DNA from: Peribacillus muralis
GTDB taxonomy: Bacteria; Bacillota; Bacilli; Bacillales; DSM-1321
Direction of reading: 5' to 3'
Length of the DNA: 64,000 nucleotides
Assembly: GCF_001439925.1 (NCBI RefSeq)
Contig: NZ_LMBV01000004.1
Span: 1-64,000 of the forward strand
The position numbers and the translations under genes are program-made. Below, in pieces: positions 17,146 through 25,747 of the stretch. Numbering within the stretch: position 1 is the first letter of the stretch; every line of letters starts with the position of its first letter. Under the pieces are notes generated by a model. The model was not told the DNA's origin. It did not search any database and saw only the letters and a program-made list of their open reading frames with translations.

Positions 17146-18030
17146 ATGCTAGGACATTTAACCACAGAACGCCGTAATGAAAAGACCATGAGTTTAGATG
17201 AAATGGAAACGCTTGAATTTTTAGAGGTGATGAACGAAGAAGACATAAAAGTTGCACAATGTGTAAAAGAAGAACTTCCTCAAATTTCAAAAGCAGTGGA
17301 TATGATCGTTGCAGCAATGAAGAATAACGGCAGATTAATTTACATGGGTGCCGGAACGAGTGGACGAATCGGGTTATTGGATGCAGTGGAGTGTCCGCCA
17401 ACATTCAATACAGATCCTAGTGAAGTAGTGGGTCTTATAGCAGGAGGAGAAAAGGCTTTCATTAAAGCGGTTGAGGGTGCTGAAGACAGCTTTGAATTAG
17501 GTCCTGAAGATTTGAAGAAAATTGAATTAACAAGCAAAGACGTTGTTGTCGGCATTGCGGCAAGCGGGCGTACTCCTTATGTAATTGCCGGCCTGGAATA
17601 TGCCAATCAAGTTGGCGCAGGCACGGTATCGATCAGCTGTAACAAAGGATCAGAAATCGGGAAAATCGCCGAAGTTGCGATTGAAGTTGTTAATGGTCCT
17701 GAAGTACTGACTGGTTCTACACGTTTAAAGGCTGGAACATCTCAAAAGTTAGTATGCAACATGCTTTCCACAGCTTCAATGGTTGGTGTTGGAAAAGTTT
17801 ATGGGAATTTAATGGTGGATTTACAATTGACAAATGAAAAACTGGTCGAACGTGCGAAACGAATTATTATGGACGCTACTGACTGCAGTTATGAAGTGGC
17901 AGATGAATTCTTGAAAAAGGCACATTCACAGCCTAAAGTTGCGATTGTCATGATTTTGACGAATGTTTCATATGAAGAAGCATCAAATCGTTTAGAAAAA
18001 GCACAAGGATTCATAAGGAAAACGATTTAA
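17146..18030 (+). CDS. murQ: N-acetylmuramic acid 6-phosphate etherase
   Basis: Cleaves the lactyl ether of MurNAc 6-phosphate to give GlcNAc 6-phosphate and D-lactate. The 294-residue SIS-domain protein shows LTTERRNEKT at the N-terminus, IYMGAGTSGRIGLLDAVECPPTF with the catalytic Glu in AVECPP (quoted: GAGTSGRIG and DAVECPPTF), GIAASGRTPYV and a C-terminal three-helix bundle. The start ATG 17146 follows AAGGAGG. It opens an operon with a PTS and MupG and receives MurNAc 6-phosphate from MupG (this operon) and AnmK (divergent). Confidence 0.96.
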   Translation: MLGHLTTERRNEKTMSLDEMETLEFLEVMNEEDIKVAQCVKEELPQISKAVDMIVAAMKNNGRLIYMGAGTSGRIGLLDAVECPPTFNTDPSEVVGLIAGGEKAFIKAVEGAEDSFELGPEDLKKIELTSKDVVVGIAASGRTPYVIAGLEYANQVGAGTVSISCNKGSEIGKIAEVAIEVVNGPEVLTGSTRLKAGTSQKLVCNMLSTASMVGVGKVYGNLMVDLQLTNEKLVERAKRIIMDATDCSYEVADEFLKKAHSQPKVAIVMILTNVSYEEASNRLEKAQGFIRKTI

Positions 18031-18062
18031 AGCTTACTATAAATAAAAAATTGGAGGAGTTA

Positions 18063-18374
18063 ATGATGAAAGTATTATTCGTATGTTCAGGCGGAATGTC
18101 AAGTGCAATCGTTGTAAGCGCTTTAAAGAAAGAGGGAGCAAAACAAGGTATCGATATTGAAGTGTTAGCAGTCGGCTCTCAAGAATTTGATGCAGAGGTT
18201 CGTAACGGCTGGGATGTTGCGATGGTAGCACCTCAAGTGAAGCATCGTTTTGATGGATTCAAGGAATCTGCCGATGATGCAGGAGTCCCATGTGAAGCCA
18301 TTCCTGCTCAAGCATACAGTCCTCTTGGCGGCCCTAAGCTATTAAAGCTAGTAACGGAACTAGCAAAACTATAA
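18063..18374 (+). CDS. PTS lactose/cellobiose-family IIB component
   Basis: Soluble phosphotransfer subunit. The 103-residue protein has the phospho-cysteine loop VLFVCSGGMSS (Cys8) and the KEGAKQGIDIEVLAVG core of chitobiose/cellobiose IIB. ATG 18063 and ATG 18066 both follow TTGGAGGAG closely; I list the first, and the second is equally likely. It starts 32 bp after murQ. Its IIC partner follows 48 bp downstream and the IIA lies at 21592. This is a Lac-type PTS, unlike the glucose-type MurP known for MurNAc. Confidence 0.9.
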   Translation: MMKVLFVCSGGMSSAIVVSALKKEGAKQGIDIEVLAVGSQEFDAEVRNGWDVAMVAPQVKHRFDGFKESADDAGVPCEAIPAQAYSPLGGPKLLKLVTELAKL

Positions 18375-18422
18375 ACGAAAAACCATTTCTTATTTATCAA
18401 ACGTAAAAGGGGAAAACAACGT

Positions 18423-19712
18423 ATGGACAAGTTTGTAGCTTTTTTAGAAAATAATCTTTCAACACCGATGGCTAAATTGTCTGAGCAAAAACATTTACGC
18501 GCGATTCGGGATGGAGTCGTCTCTGCGTTGCCATTCATCATCTTTGGAAGTTTATTCTTGATCATTGCATTCCCGCCTGTTGCAGCAGATTCGGCAGTAG
18601 GTGAATGGGCAGCAAAGCACATAGCGGAAATATTGATACCCTATCGGTTAACGATGTTTATCATGACGCTTTATATTACATTCGGTATAGGCTACAGCTT
18701 ATCTCAAAGCTATAAACTTGATCCGCTATCAGGAGGTTTACTATCCTTAGCAGCCTTCTTGTTCACTATAGGTGTGAAGATGATGGATGGCGTTGGGTTT
18801 GTTTTGCCAATGACAAATCTCGGCGGCCATGGTCTTTTTGTAGGCATGCTCGTATCGATTTTTGCAGTTGAAATCTTGAGACTATGTAAAACCAAAAACA
18901 TCACCATTAAAATGCCTGATTCCGTTCCAACATCAGTAGCCAGGTCATTTGAAGCATTGATACCGGTTACCATTGTACTGCTTGTTATGACAGTGATTAC
19001 AGTCGTTTTTGGAGTTGATATGCATTCACTTGTTGATAAAGCGGTTGCACCATTAATCAGTGCAGGCGATACATTGCCAGGCGTATTGGTTCCGGTGTTT
19101 TTGATTACATTCTTCTGGTCATTTGGTATTCATGGTGTATCCGTAGTAGGAGCCGTTGCACGTCCAGTTTGGGAAGTATACTTAGCAAATAACTCTGCAG
19201 CAGTTGCAGCTGGAAAGGCAATTCCTCACATTGCTCCTGAAACATTCTTCCAGTGGTTCATCTGGATTGGTGGATCTGGTGCAACATTGGGTCTTGTCAT
19301 TGCCATGCTCTTAACGGCTAAATCTTCTTACAGTAAAGCGATGGGGAAAGCAACGATAGTCCCAAGCATTTTTAACATCAATGAACCGGTTATTTTTGGG
19401 ATGCCTATCGTACTGAACCCAGTATTGATCATTCCATTTATCATAACACCATTAATTGGTGCAACACTTGCGTATGTCGCAACGTCCATGGGGCTAGTAA
19501 ACCCAACATATGTAATGGTTCCTTGGACATTGCCTGCTCCAATAGGTGCCTATCTATCAACAGGCGGTGATTGGAGAGCCATCGTTTTAGTTATGGTCAA
19601 TTTAACAATCTCGGTTATTATTTATCTGCCATTCTTTAAAATGTACGATAAAAAGCTTTTGGCACAGGAAACCTCGGTAGAAACAACGGATAATAAAAAA
19701 ATCGCTTTATAA
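18423..19712 (+). CDS. PTS lactose/cellobiose-family IIC permease
   Basis: Membrane channel subunit of the same PTS. The 429 residues have about ten hydrophobic segments, the N-terminal KHLRAIRDGVVSALPFIIFG of cellobiose IIC proteins, FFWSFGIHGVSVVGAV, and the substrate-site stretch FNINEPVIFGMPIVLNP. The start ATG 18423 follows AAAGGGGAA. Genes around it (MurQ, MupG, MurK-like) suggest it imports a MurNAc-GlcNAc disaccharide or chitobiose. A terminator-like hairpin follows at 19726 and may lower expression of the distal genes. Confidence 0.92.
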   Translation: MDKFVAFLENNLSTPMAKLSEQKHLRAIRDGVVSALPFIIFGSLFLIIAFPPVAADSAVGEWAAKHIAEILIPYRLTMFIMTLYITFGIGYSLSQSYKLDPLSGGLLSLAAFLFTIGVKMMDGVGFVLPMTNLGGHGLFVGMLVSIFAVEILRLCKTKNITIKMPDSVPTSVARSFEALIPVTIVLLVMTVITVVFGVDMHSLVDKAVAPLISAGDTLPGVLVPVFLITFFWSFGIHGVSVVGAVARPVWEVYLANNSAAVAAGKAIPHIAPETFFQWFIWIGGSGATLGLVIAMLLTAKSSYSKAMGKATIVPSIFNINEPVIFGMPIVLNPVLIIPFIITPLIGATLAYVATSMGLVNPTYVMVPWTLPAPIGAYLSTGGDWRAIVLVMVNLTISVIIYLPFFKMYDKKLLAQETSVETTDNKKIAL

Positions 19713-19725
19713 GACCATCTAAAGG

Positions 19726-19760
19726 GGAGTTTGGATCAATTGCTCCAGACTCCTTTTTTT
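19726..19760 (+). terminator. Intra-operon terminator or attenuator
   Basis: Stem GGAGTTTGGA/TCCAGACTCC with an 8-base loop, then seven T, 14 bp after the IIC stop and 25 bp before the next start codon. Confidence 0.75.
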
Positions 19761-19784
19761 ATAATAAAGAAAGGGAGGATAAAC

Positions 19785-20069
19785 ATGAATTCAACATCCA
19801 GAATTCACTTTTTCAGTTACAAAAGTGCCTTTCTATTTTTTAGTTTTATTCTTGTTTTTAATTTTATCTTTAACACAGTAATGAATGCGTTTGAGATTGA
19901 TAGACAATTATCGCTGTATTTAGGAAATACGCTTGCAATAAGTGCCGGATTGACGATGGTTATCTGTTTGGTTGAAGGTAAGTTTAAAAACAAGAAACAA
20001 GCATCACTATTATTCTTGTCTTTATTGGCAGTAAGCGCACTGGTTTGTTATGCAATTATCTATGCGTAA
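19785..20069 (+). CDS. Small membrane protein of unknown function
   Basis: I do not recognise the family. The 94-residue protein has about three hydrophobic segments (near 11-31, 44-60, 72-92) joined by the charged loop EGKFKNKKQ. ATG 19785 follows GGGAGGA, a strong ribosome site, so it is probably translated. It sits between the PTS IIC and GH4 genes, behind an attenuator-like hairpin, and nothing comparable is known to me in MurNAc operons. It may modulate the PTS or be unrelated. Confidence 0.7.
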   Translation: MNSTSRIHFFSYKSAFLFFSFILVFNFIFNTVMNAFEIDRQLSLYLGNTLAISAGLTMVICLVEGKFKNKKQASLLFLSLLAVSALVCYAIIYA

Positions 20070-20120
20070 ATGAAAAATTGCAGATTGTAAATAAATGCTT
20101 GCTTAATGAGGAGAATGGAA

Positions 20121-21464
20121 ATGAAAAAAGGATTGAAAATTGCCACGATTGGTGGTGGCTCCAGTTATACACCAGAATTAATAGAAGGTTTCATTAAACG
20201 TTTTGATGAGCTGCCCGTTAGTGAACTTTGGTTGGTGGATATTGAAGCAGGAAAAGAAAAACTTGAAATCGTAGGTACCTTGGCAAAAAGAATGGTAGAA
20301 AAAGCAGGAGTTCCTATGGAGATTCATCTAACATTGGACAGGCATCAAGCATTGCAGGATGCTGATTTCGTCACGACGCAAATGAGAGTTGGTTTACTCG
20401 ATGCACGGGTCAAAGATGAGCGCATTCCATTGGAATTGGGCTTAATTGGCCAAGAAACGAATGGTGCAGGAGGATTATCCAAGGCATTGCGTACAATACC
20501 TGTTTTGCTGGAAATCGCAGAAGAAATGCAGGAGCTTTGCCCGAATGCATGGTTAATTAACTTCACAAACCCAGCCGGGATGGTAACGGAAGCGCTACTC
20601 CGCTACAGCAAACATGAAAAAGTCATAGGCGTATGCAATGTTCCATTCAATATGCATATGTCGATTGCGAAAATGTTGGGTGTTGACATGGAGAGGGTAC
20701 GTATAGATTTCGCTGGGTTAAATCATATGGTATTCGGGATTCATGTGTACGTTGATGATCAAGAAGTAACAGATAAAGTGCTTGATATGCTAAGTAACCC
20801 GGAAATTCAACTAACGATGAAGAATATTGCTCCTCTTGCTTGGAACAAAACGTTCTTGAAATCATTAGGAGTGGTACCTTGCCCTTACCATCGATATTAT
20901 TACAAAACTAGTACCATTTTAGAAGAAGAGTTGGAAGCATTCAAATCAGGCGAAACTCGAGCTGAAATCGTGAAAAAATTAGAGGATGGCTTGTTTGAGC
21001 TATACAAAGATGAAAACCTTGACATCAAGCCTCCACAATTGGAGCAGCGTGGCGGGGCTTACTATAGCGATGCTGCGTGTAATGTCATTTCTTCCATCTA
21101 TAATGATAAAAAAGACATTCAAGTGTTAAATGTACAAAACAAAGGATCGCTTACTGAAATAGATTATGATTCAGCAGTCGAAGTAAGCTGTATCGTCACC
21201 AAAAATGGGCCGATCCCACTGACAATCGGTAAATTACCTGTACAAGTACTAGGCTTGGTTCAACAAATTAAATCCTTTGAAAGAATAGGTGCAGAAGCAG
21301 CTGTTTCTGGTTCTTATGATAAAGCGTTACTTGCATTAACGATCAATCCACTGATACCTAGTGATGATCTTGCTGAAGCGGTTTTGCAGAAACTGTTGAG
21401 TGCTCATGAGGAATATTTACCGCAATTCTTCACTGAAAATGTTTTGTCGAACATTCAAGGATAA
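20121..21464 (+). CDS. GH4 6-phospho-beta-glucosidase family enzyme
   Basis: NAD- and metal-dependent hydrolase of phosphorylated disaccharides. The 447 residues start MKKGLKIATIGGGSSYTPEL (NAD-binding), with NFTNPAGMVTEAL and the metal-site Cys in GVCNVPFNMH, the CN(V/I)P variant found in 6-phospho-beta-glucosidases (CelF, ChbF). The start ATG 20121 is seven bases after GAGGAG; upstream in-frame ATGs overlap that site. In this operon the likely substrate is chitobiose 6-phosphate or another beta-linked amino sugar phosphate, complementing MupG. It is followed by a dispersed repeat before the IIA gene. Confidence 0.9.
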   Translation: MKKGLKIATIGGGSSYTPELIEGFIKRFDELPVSELWLVDIEAGKEKLEIVGTLAKRMVEKAGVPMEIHLTLDRHQALQDADFVTTQMRVGLLDARVKDERIPLELGLIGQETNGAGGLSKALRTIPVLLEIAEEMQELCPNAWLINFTNPAGMVTEALLRYSKHEKVIGVCNVPFNMHMSIAKMLGVDMERVRIDFAGLNHMVFGIHVYVDDQEVTDKVLDMLSNPEIQLTMKNIAPLAWNKTFLKSLGVVPCPYHRYYYKTSTILEEELEAFKSGETRAEIVKKLEDGLFELYKDENLDIKPPQLEQRGGAYYSDAACNVISSIYNDKKDIQVLNVQNKGSLTEIDYDSAVEVSCIVTKNGPIPLTIGKLPVQVLGLVQQIKSFERIGAEAAVSGSYDKALLALTINPLIPSDDLAEAVLQKLLSAHEEYLPQFFTENVLSNIQG

Positions 21465-21483
21465 ATTCAACCCTTTACGAACG

Positions 21484-21545
21484 GGGAAGCAACCAACACC
21501 GCATTACTGGGTGAATCGCAAGATAGTATGCGAAAACAGCGTCAT
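21484..21545 (+). repeat. Dispersed repeat, copy B (tail only)
   Basis: CACCGCATTACT...GAATCGCAAGATAGTATGCGAAAACAGC matches the tail of copies A and C. The GGTTGATTGGA head is missing. It fills the gap between the GH4 and IIA genes inside the operon. Confidence 0.55.
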
Positions 21546-21591
21546 GAAAACATGACTTACATCATTAAAACATAAACAGGAGTGTGTAACT

Positions 21592-21921
21592 ATGTCAACT
21601 GAACTGAACAATAACGAAATGGAAATCTTCGAAATCATATCACATAGCGGAAATGCGAGAAGCTTGGCATTTGAAGCATTATCGGAAGCGGAAGAATTTA
21701 ATTTTGAAAAAGCAGATGAACTGATTAAACAAGTTCAGGAAGAATTGAACTTGGCTCATAAAACACAAACGAAGCTTATTCAAGCTGAGTTGAATGGAGT
21801 TCCAAGTGAAAAGACTTTATTGATGATTCATGCTCAAGATCATTTGATGACGGCATTGAGTGAACAAAAACTAATTGAACATATGATTCGTATTGTAAAA
21901 AAGCTAGCTCCACAACAGTAA
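21592..21921 (+). CDS. PTS lactose/cellobiose-family IIA component
   Basis: Soluble trimeric helical phosphotransfer subunit. The 109 residues contain SGNARSLAFEALSEAEE and the active-site stretch MIHAQDHLMTAL; His80 should be the phosphorylated residue. ATG 21592 follows AGGAGTG. It completes the PTS with the IIB and IIC genes 2-3 kb upstream; GH4, the small membrane gene and repeat copy B lie between. It is 20 bp ahead of mupG. Confidence 0.92.
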   Translation: MSTELNNNEMEIFEIISHSGNARSLAFEALSEAEEFNFEKADELIKQVQEELNLAHKTQTKLIQAELNGVPSEKTLLMIHAQDHLMTALSEQKLIEHMIRIVKKLAPQQ

Positions 21922-21941
21922 AAAAAAGAGGTGTTTAAACA

Positions 21942-23027
21942 ATGAGCAAACTTGGTATTTCCATCTACCCAGAACATTCAACCGTTGAAAAAGACATGGA
22001 ATACATTGCACTGGCACATAAATATGGATTCAAAAAAATCTTTACATGCTTGTTATCAGTTGAAGGCGATAAAGAGAAGATTTTAAAAGAATTTAAAGAA
22101 ACGATACGGTTTGCCAATTCTTTGAATATGGAAGTGATGGTCGATATTGCTCCTCGAGTATTCGGGGCTTTGGGCATATCTTATAGCGACTTATCATTCT
22201 TTGCAGAGTTAGGTGCGTATGGAATTAGGTTAGACATGGGCTTTACAGGAAATGAAGAGTCGATTATGACACATAATCCATATGATTTGAAAATTGAGAT
22301 TAACATGAGCAATGCAACGAAATATTTAGAAAACATCATCGATTATAAACCGAATAAAGAAAATTTAGTGGGCTCGCATAATTTCTATCCTCATCGCTAT
22401 GCTGGATTAAGCTATCCCCATTTTATAAAATGCTGTGAGTCTTTTAAAAAGCATAATATCCGCACAGGTGCTTTCGTAAGCTCACATGCAGCAACGTTTG
22501 GACCTTGGCCGATAACGGAAGGATTATGTTCATTGGAAATGCATAGGGAATTGTCCATTGCGACACAAGCGAAGCACTTGTTTGCTACAGGATTAATCGA
22601 TGATGTGATAATTGCCAATGCTTACGCATCTGAAGCAGAAATGAAACAGCTTAGCATGTTAAACAGCGAGTTGTTAACATTCGATGTAAATCTACACGAC
22701 ACCATAACAGATTTAGAGAAAAAAATTGTCCTGGAAGAATTTCATTTTTACCGCGGAGATGTATCTGATTATCTTATTCGCTCGACTCAATCACGCGTGA
22801 AGTATAAGCACGAAGAGTTTAAACCAACACATACGCCTGATATTAGACGCGGTGATATACTAATTGAAAATGAGCTCTATGGACAATATAAGGGTGAATT
22901 GCAGATTGCATTGAAAGATATGAAGAACTCAGGAAAAACGAACGTAGTTGGCCGAATAGCGGAGGAGGAAATTCTCCTGCTCGATTATTTAGAGCCATGG
23001 GGTAAATTCCAATTCAGTGTGAATTAG
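21942..23027 (+). CDS. mupG: 6-phospho-N-acetylmuramidase (GH170, DUF871)
   Basis: MupG of Staphylococcus aureus splits MurNAc 6-phosphate-GlcNAc to MurNAc 6-phosphate and GlcNAc; this protein belongs to the same DUF871 family. The 361 residues show KLGISIYPEHST at the N-terminus, MVDIAPRVFGALG, YGIRLDMGF, VGSHNFYPHRYAGLSY and a C-terminal cyclophilin-like domain (HTPDIRRGDILIEN, then VVGRIAEEE). ATG 21942 follows AAAGAGGTG. Product flow to MurQ and the neighbouring sugar kinase is clear. Activity is inferred from family and context. Confidence 0.93.
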   Translation: MSKLGISIYPEHSTVEKDMEYIALAHKYGFKKIFTCLLSVEGDKEKILKEFKETIRFANSLNMEVMVDIAPRVFGALGISYSDLSFFAELGAYGIRLDMGFTGNEESIMTHNPYDLKIEINMSNATKYLENIIDYKPNKENLVGSHNFYPHRYAGLSYPHFIKCCESFKKHNIRTGAFVSSHAATFGPWPITEGLCSLEMHRELSIATQAKHLFATGLIDDVIIANAYASEAEMKQLSMLNSELLTFDVNLHDTITDLEKKIVLEEFHFYRGDVSDYLIRSTQSRVKYKHEEFKPTHTPDIRRGDILIENELYGQYKGELQIALKDMKNSGKTNVVGRIAEEEILLLDYLEPWGKFQFSVN

Positions 23028-23036
23028 ATGGATGAA

Positions 23037-23077
23037 GGAAAAAAGGGAAGGAACATCAACATTCCTCCCTTTTTTTA
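23037..23077 (+). terminator. Terminator-like hairpin after mupG
   Basis: AAAAAAGGGAAGGAA pairs with TTCCTCCCTTTTTTT with one bulged base, ending in the T run. It lies 17 bp ahead of the kinase start, so it is an attenuator if the operon continues. Confidence 0.75.
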
Positions 23078-23093
23078 TGAATAGGAGAATGAT

Positions 23094-23990
23094 ATGAAGT
23101 TTATTATCGGTGTCGATGGTGGTGGCACGAAAACAGAAGCGGTTGCTTATAGTCTAGATGGGAATAAACTAGGAGAAGGCAAATCCGGATATGGGAATTT
23201 GCTCATAAATGAAAAGCAGGCGATTACGAACATTATTGAGGCGATTGATTTATGCAAAGCTGGCATCCAAAATGGAAGCTGCCTTTACATATGCTTAGGG
23301 TTAGCTGGGTTTGGAGGAGTAGAAAAACCAGAAGGAATAAAACGTGCATTAACCGAGGCATTCGATACTCCTTTTACGATCGTAAATGATGCTATGATTG
23401 CTCATGCTGCCCTATTAAAAGGGAAGGATGGCGTTATGACGATTTCGGGAACAGGGGCTGTCAGTATCGGGACCCATAATGGAACCGAGGAATTTGCTGG
23501 CGGCTGGGGACATATTCTAGGGGATGAAGGCAGTGGCTATTGGATTGCCATGCAGGCTTTTATCAACATGACAAAAGAAGAAGATGAAGGACTGAATTAT
23601 AGCCAATTAACTACAGCGATGCTTACAAAACTCGGCTATCATAGTGCAGTAGAATTAAAAAAATTCATTTATTCAGCAACGAAAGCAGAGGTTGCAGCGT
23701 TCGTTCCAATTATTGTAGAACAAGCGGATGCAGGCGATGAGTTCTCAAAAAATATTCTTATTCAGGCAGGCTATCACCTTTCGAAGAATGCCCTTGATGT
23801 TTGCAAGAAGTTAAATGTTGGCAATGATGTTACAATTGCAATAAAAGGTAGCATCTTGACCCATATCCCCATGGTGCAAAGCTCCTTTATCAATCATCTT
23901 AAACTTGAAAAACCAGATGTGAAACTTATCGTGGATGAAGTTTCGTCTACGTTGGGCTGTTATTACATGGCTTTGAAGCATATAAGGTAA
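23094..23990 (+). CDS. murK: BadF/BadG-type sugar kinase, MurK/NagK-like
   Basis: ASKHA-fold kinase expected to phosphorylate GlcNAc and perhaps MurNAc at O6; MurK of Clostridium acetobutylicum acts on both. The 298 residues show phosphate-1 motif IIGVDGGGTKTEAV, GLAGFGGVE, NDAMIAHAAL, MTISGTGAVSIG and GGWGHILGDEGSGYWI, the usual signature of bacterial GlcNAc kinases. AGGAG lies seven bases before ATG 23094. It would rephosphorylate GlcNAc set free by MupG. The gene symbol is a context-based choice. Confidence 0.85.
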   Translation: MKFIIGVDGGGTKTEAVAYSLDGNKLGEGKSGYGNLLINEKQAITNIIEAIDLCKAGIQNGSCLYICLGLAGFGGVEKPEGIKRALTEAFDTPFTIVNDAMIAHAALLKGKDGVMTISGTGAVSIGTHNGTEEFAGGWGHILGDEGSGYWIAMQAFINMTKEEDEGLNYSQLTTAMLTKLGYHSAVELKKFIYSATKAEVAAFVPIIVEQADAGDEFSKNILIQAGYHLSKNALDVCKKLNVGNDVTIAIKGSILTHIPMVQSSFINHLKLEKPDVKLIVDEVSSTLGCYYMALKHIR

Positions 23991-24013
23991 TAAAAGATCG
24001 AGGGAGCAATGAT

Positions 24014-24889
24014 ATGTACGTCGAAAACGTTATATTGAGAATCGAAAGTTTATTGAATCAATTGCCGAAATCAGAAAGAAAAATCGCACAATATATTTTG
24101 GATAACCCTAATGAAATCATTAGAATGACCATTCATGAATTAGCCGCCAATGCCGAGGCCAGCAGTTCGGCTGTAACAAGATTTTGCCGTTCGATCAAGG
24201 TTAACAGCTTTTCAGAACTAAAGGTATCTTTATCATCGCTTATTTCGCAACCAGAGAAAAAAGGCTTCTATGACATTGAACCTAACGAATCGATCGCTTC
24301 CATTATGGATAAAATCGTCTCCAACTCAGTTCAGGCCATACAAGAAACGGCGCATTATCTGGATGAAGCCGTCCTCGATCAAATTGTCGAAACCATGAGG
24401 GAAGCCGATGTCATTTATGTATATGGCCTGGGGGCTTCATGGCTGATAGCTGAAGACATCACCCAAAAATGGTTACGGCTGGGGAAAATCGTAAGTGCTA
24501 ATCAAGACCCGCATATTACCGCAACAGCTCTTGCGGCAGCTTCAAAAAATACCGTTTTTTTCTGTATTTCCAATAGTGGTGAAACGGAAGAAGTCCTACA
24601 GCTTGTTGATATCGCTAATGCATATGGTATTAAGACAATTGGCTTATCGCGGTTGGGCAACAATGGTTTAACTAAAAAAGTCGATATGTCGTTACATCAT
24701 GTACGGGCACCAGAGGCTAAATTCAGAAGTGCGGCAACAAGCTCGCTGTTCGCACAACTATTAACGGTCAGTATAATTTTTTATGCGTATGTTTCAAAAT
24801 ATTATAATGAATATAAAAACAGCATTGAGCGTTCGAGGGAATCTGTCTTGAAATTCACGAAAAGAAATCAAGAAACGTCCGAAAAGTGA
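24014..24889 (+). CDS. murR: MurR/RpiR-family transcriptional regulator
   Basis: Regulator with an N-terminal RpiR helix-turn-helix (about 1-77; SERKIAQYILDNP and SSSAVTRFCRSI) and a C-terminal SIS sugar-phosphate domain (about 115-250; VYGLGASWLIAED, CISNSGETEEVL). At 291 residues it matches MurR, which in known systems responds to MurNAc 6-phosphate. It is 23 bp after the kinase, behind GAGGGAGC, so it is part of the operon and likely autoregulated. Its operator is not identified here. Confidence 0.88.
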   Translation: MYVENVILRIESLLNQLPKSERKIAQYILDNPNEIIRMTIHELAANAEASSSAVTRFCRSIKVNSFSELKVSLSSLISQPEKKGFYDIEPNESIASIMDKIVSNSVQAIQETAHYLDEAVLDQIVETMREADVIYVYGLGASWLIAEDITQKWLRLGKIVSANQDPHITATALAAASKNTVFFCISNSGETEEVLQLVDIANAYGIKTIGLSRLGNNGLTKKVDMSLHHVRAPEAKFRSAATSSLFAQLLTVSIIFYAYVSKYYNEYKNSIERSRESVLKFTKRNQETSEK

Positions 24890-25018
24890 ATGTAAATCTG
24901 CAACAAGGACTTATCGTGCGTTCATTTAGTGGGATTTGATTGACGAGGCTTATTTTTTCGTCAAGTTGCTTCAAGTTCTCCCAAACCTACATCACGATGA
25001 AAGGATGATGTATCCTAA

Positions 25019-25747
25019 ATGATCCACAAGAATTCACCGATTCCGATATACTATCAACTTGAAGAAGCGATTAAAAAAGCTATTCAAAACCATCGATTAC
25101 TGCCTGGCGAGATGATTCCTTCCGAAAGAGATTACACGGAAAAATACGAAATTAGCAGGATGACGGTAAGACAAGCCATATCTAATCTCGTGAATGATGG
25201 ATATTTATATAGGCAGCGGGGAATAGGAACATTCGTTGCCCATCAAAAGATCGAACAGCCCCTTCAAGGTTTAACGAGCTTTTCCGAGGACATGCAATCA
25301 AGGGGACATGAGCCAAGTACACGTGTTATCAGTTTAACGGAAATCAAAGCTGATAGTGATCTTGCTGCTAAACTTGAGGTGGAAGCAGGAACGCCAATTG
25401 TTGAGCTGAAACGGGTAAGGCTGGCTGATCGATTGCCGATGTCCTTTGAAACGGTTTATCTGTCAAAAGACCTTTCACGGGGGATGACGGAAGAAATGGC
25501 CCAAACCTCCTTTTATAGCTATATAGAAAAGACGTTCGGTCTGAAAATTCAATATGGTAGGCAGTCCATAGAAGCATCCATCGCTCAAAAGACCGAGGCT
25601 GAAATGCTCGGCATAGCAGAAGGGTCCCCAGTTTTGTTAATTGAACGAATAAGCAGGCTTGATTCAAAAAAACCGTTTGAGGTTGCCCAATCTGTCTACC
25701 GTGCAGACCGTTATAAGCTGACGATTGATATGGAGAGGTCATCTTAA
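25019..25747 (+). CDS. GntR-family regulator (HutC/NagR-like, UTRA domain)
   Basis: Repressor-type regulator: GntR winged helix at 1-70 (PIPIYYQLEEAI, SERDYTEKYEISRMTVRQAI, YRQRGIGTFVA) and a UTRA effector domain at 90-240. The 242-residue layout matches NagR/YvoA, which senses amino sugar phosphates. ATG 25019 follows AAAGGATGATG. It comes 129 bp after murR with a 7-bp hairpin (TTGACGA/TCGTCAA, 24940-24964) between, so it may have its own promoter. A GTATACAC site near the murQ promoter is a possible target. Confidence 0.87.
   Translation: MIHKNSPIPIYYQLEEAIKKAIQNHRLLPGEMIPSERDYTEKYEISRMTVRQAISNLVNDGYLYRQRGIGTFVAHQKIEQPLQGLTSFSEDMQSRGHEPSTRVISLTEIKADSDLAAKLEVEAGTPIVELKRVRLADRLPMSFETVYLSKDLSRGMTEEMAQTSFYSYIEKTFGLKIQYGRQSIEASIAQKTEAEMLGIAEGSPVLLIERISRLDSKKPFEVAQSVYRADRYKLTIDMERSS

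Noticed and set aside
24940-24964. Terminator between murR and gntR genes
   Set aside because: A 7-bp hairpin exists (TTGACGA/TCGTCAA), but the T run is in the loop and none follows.
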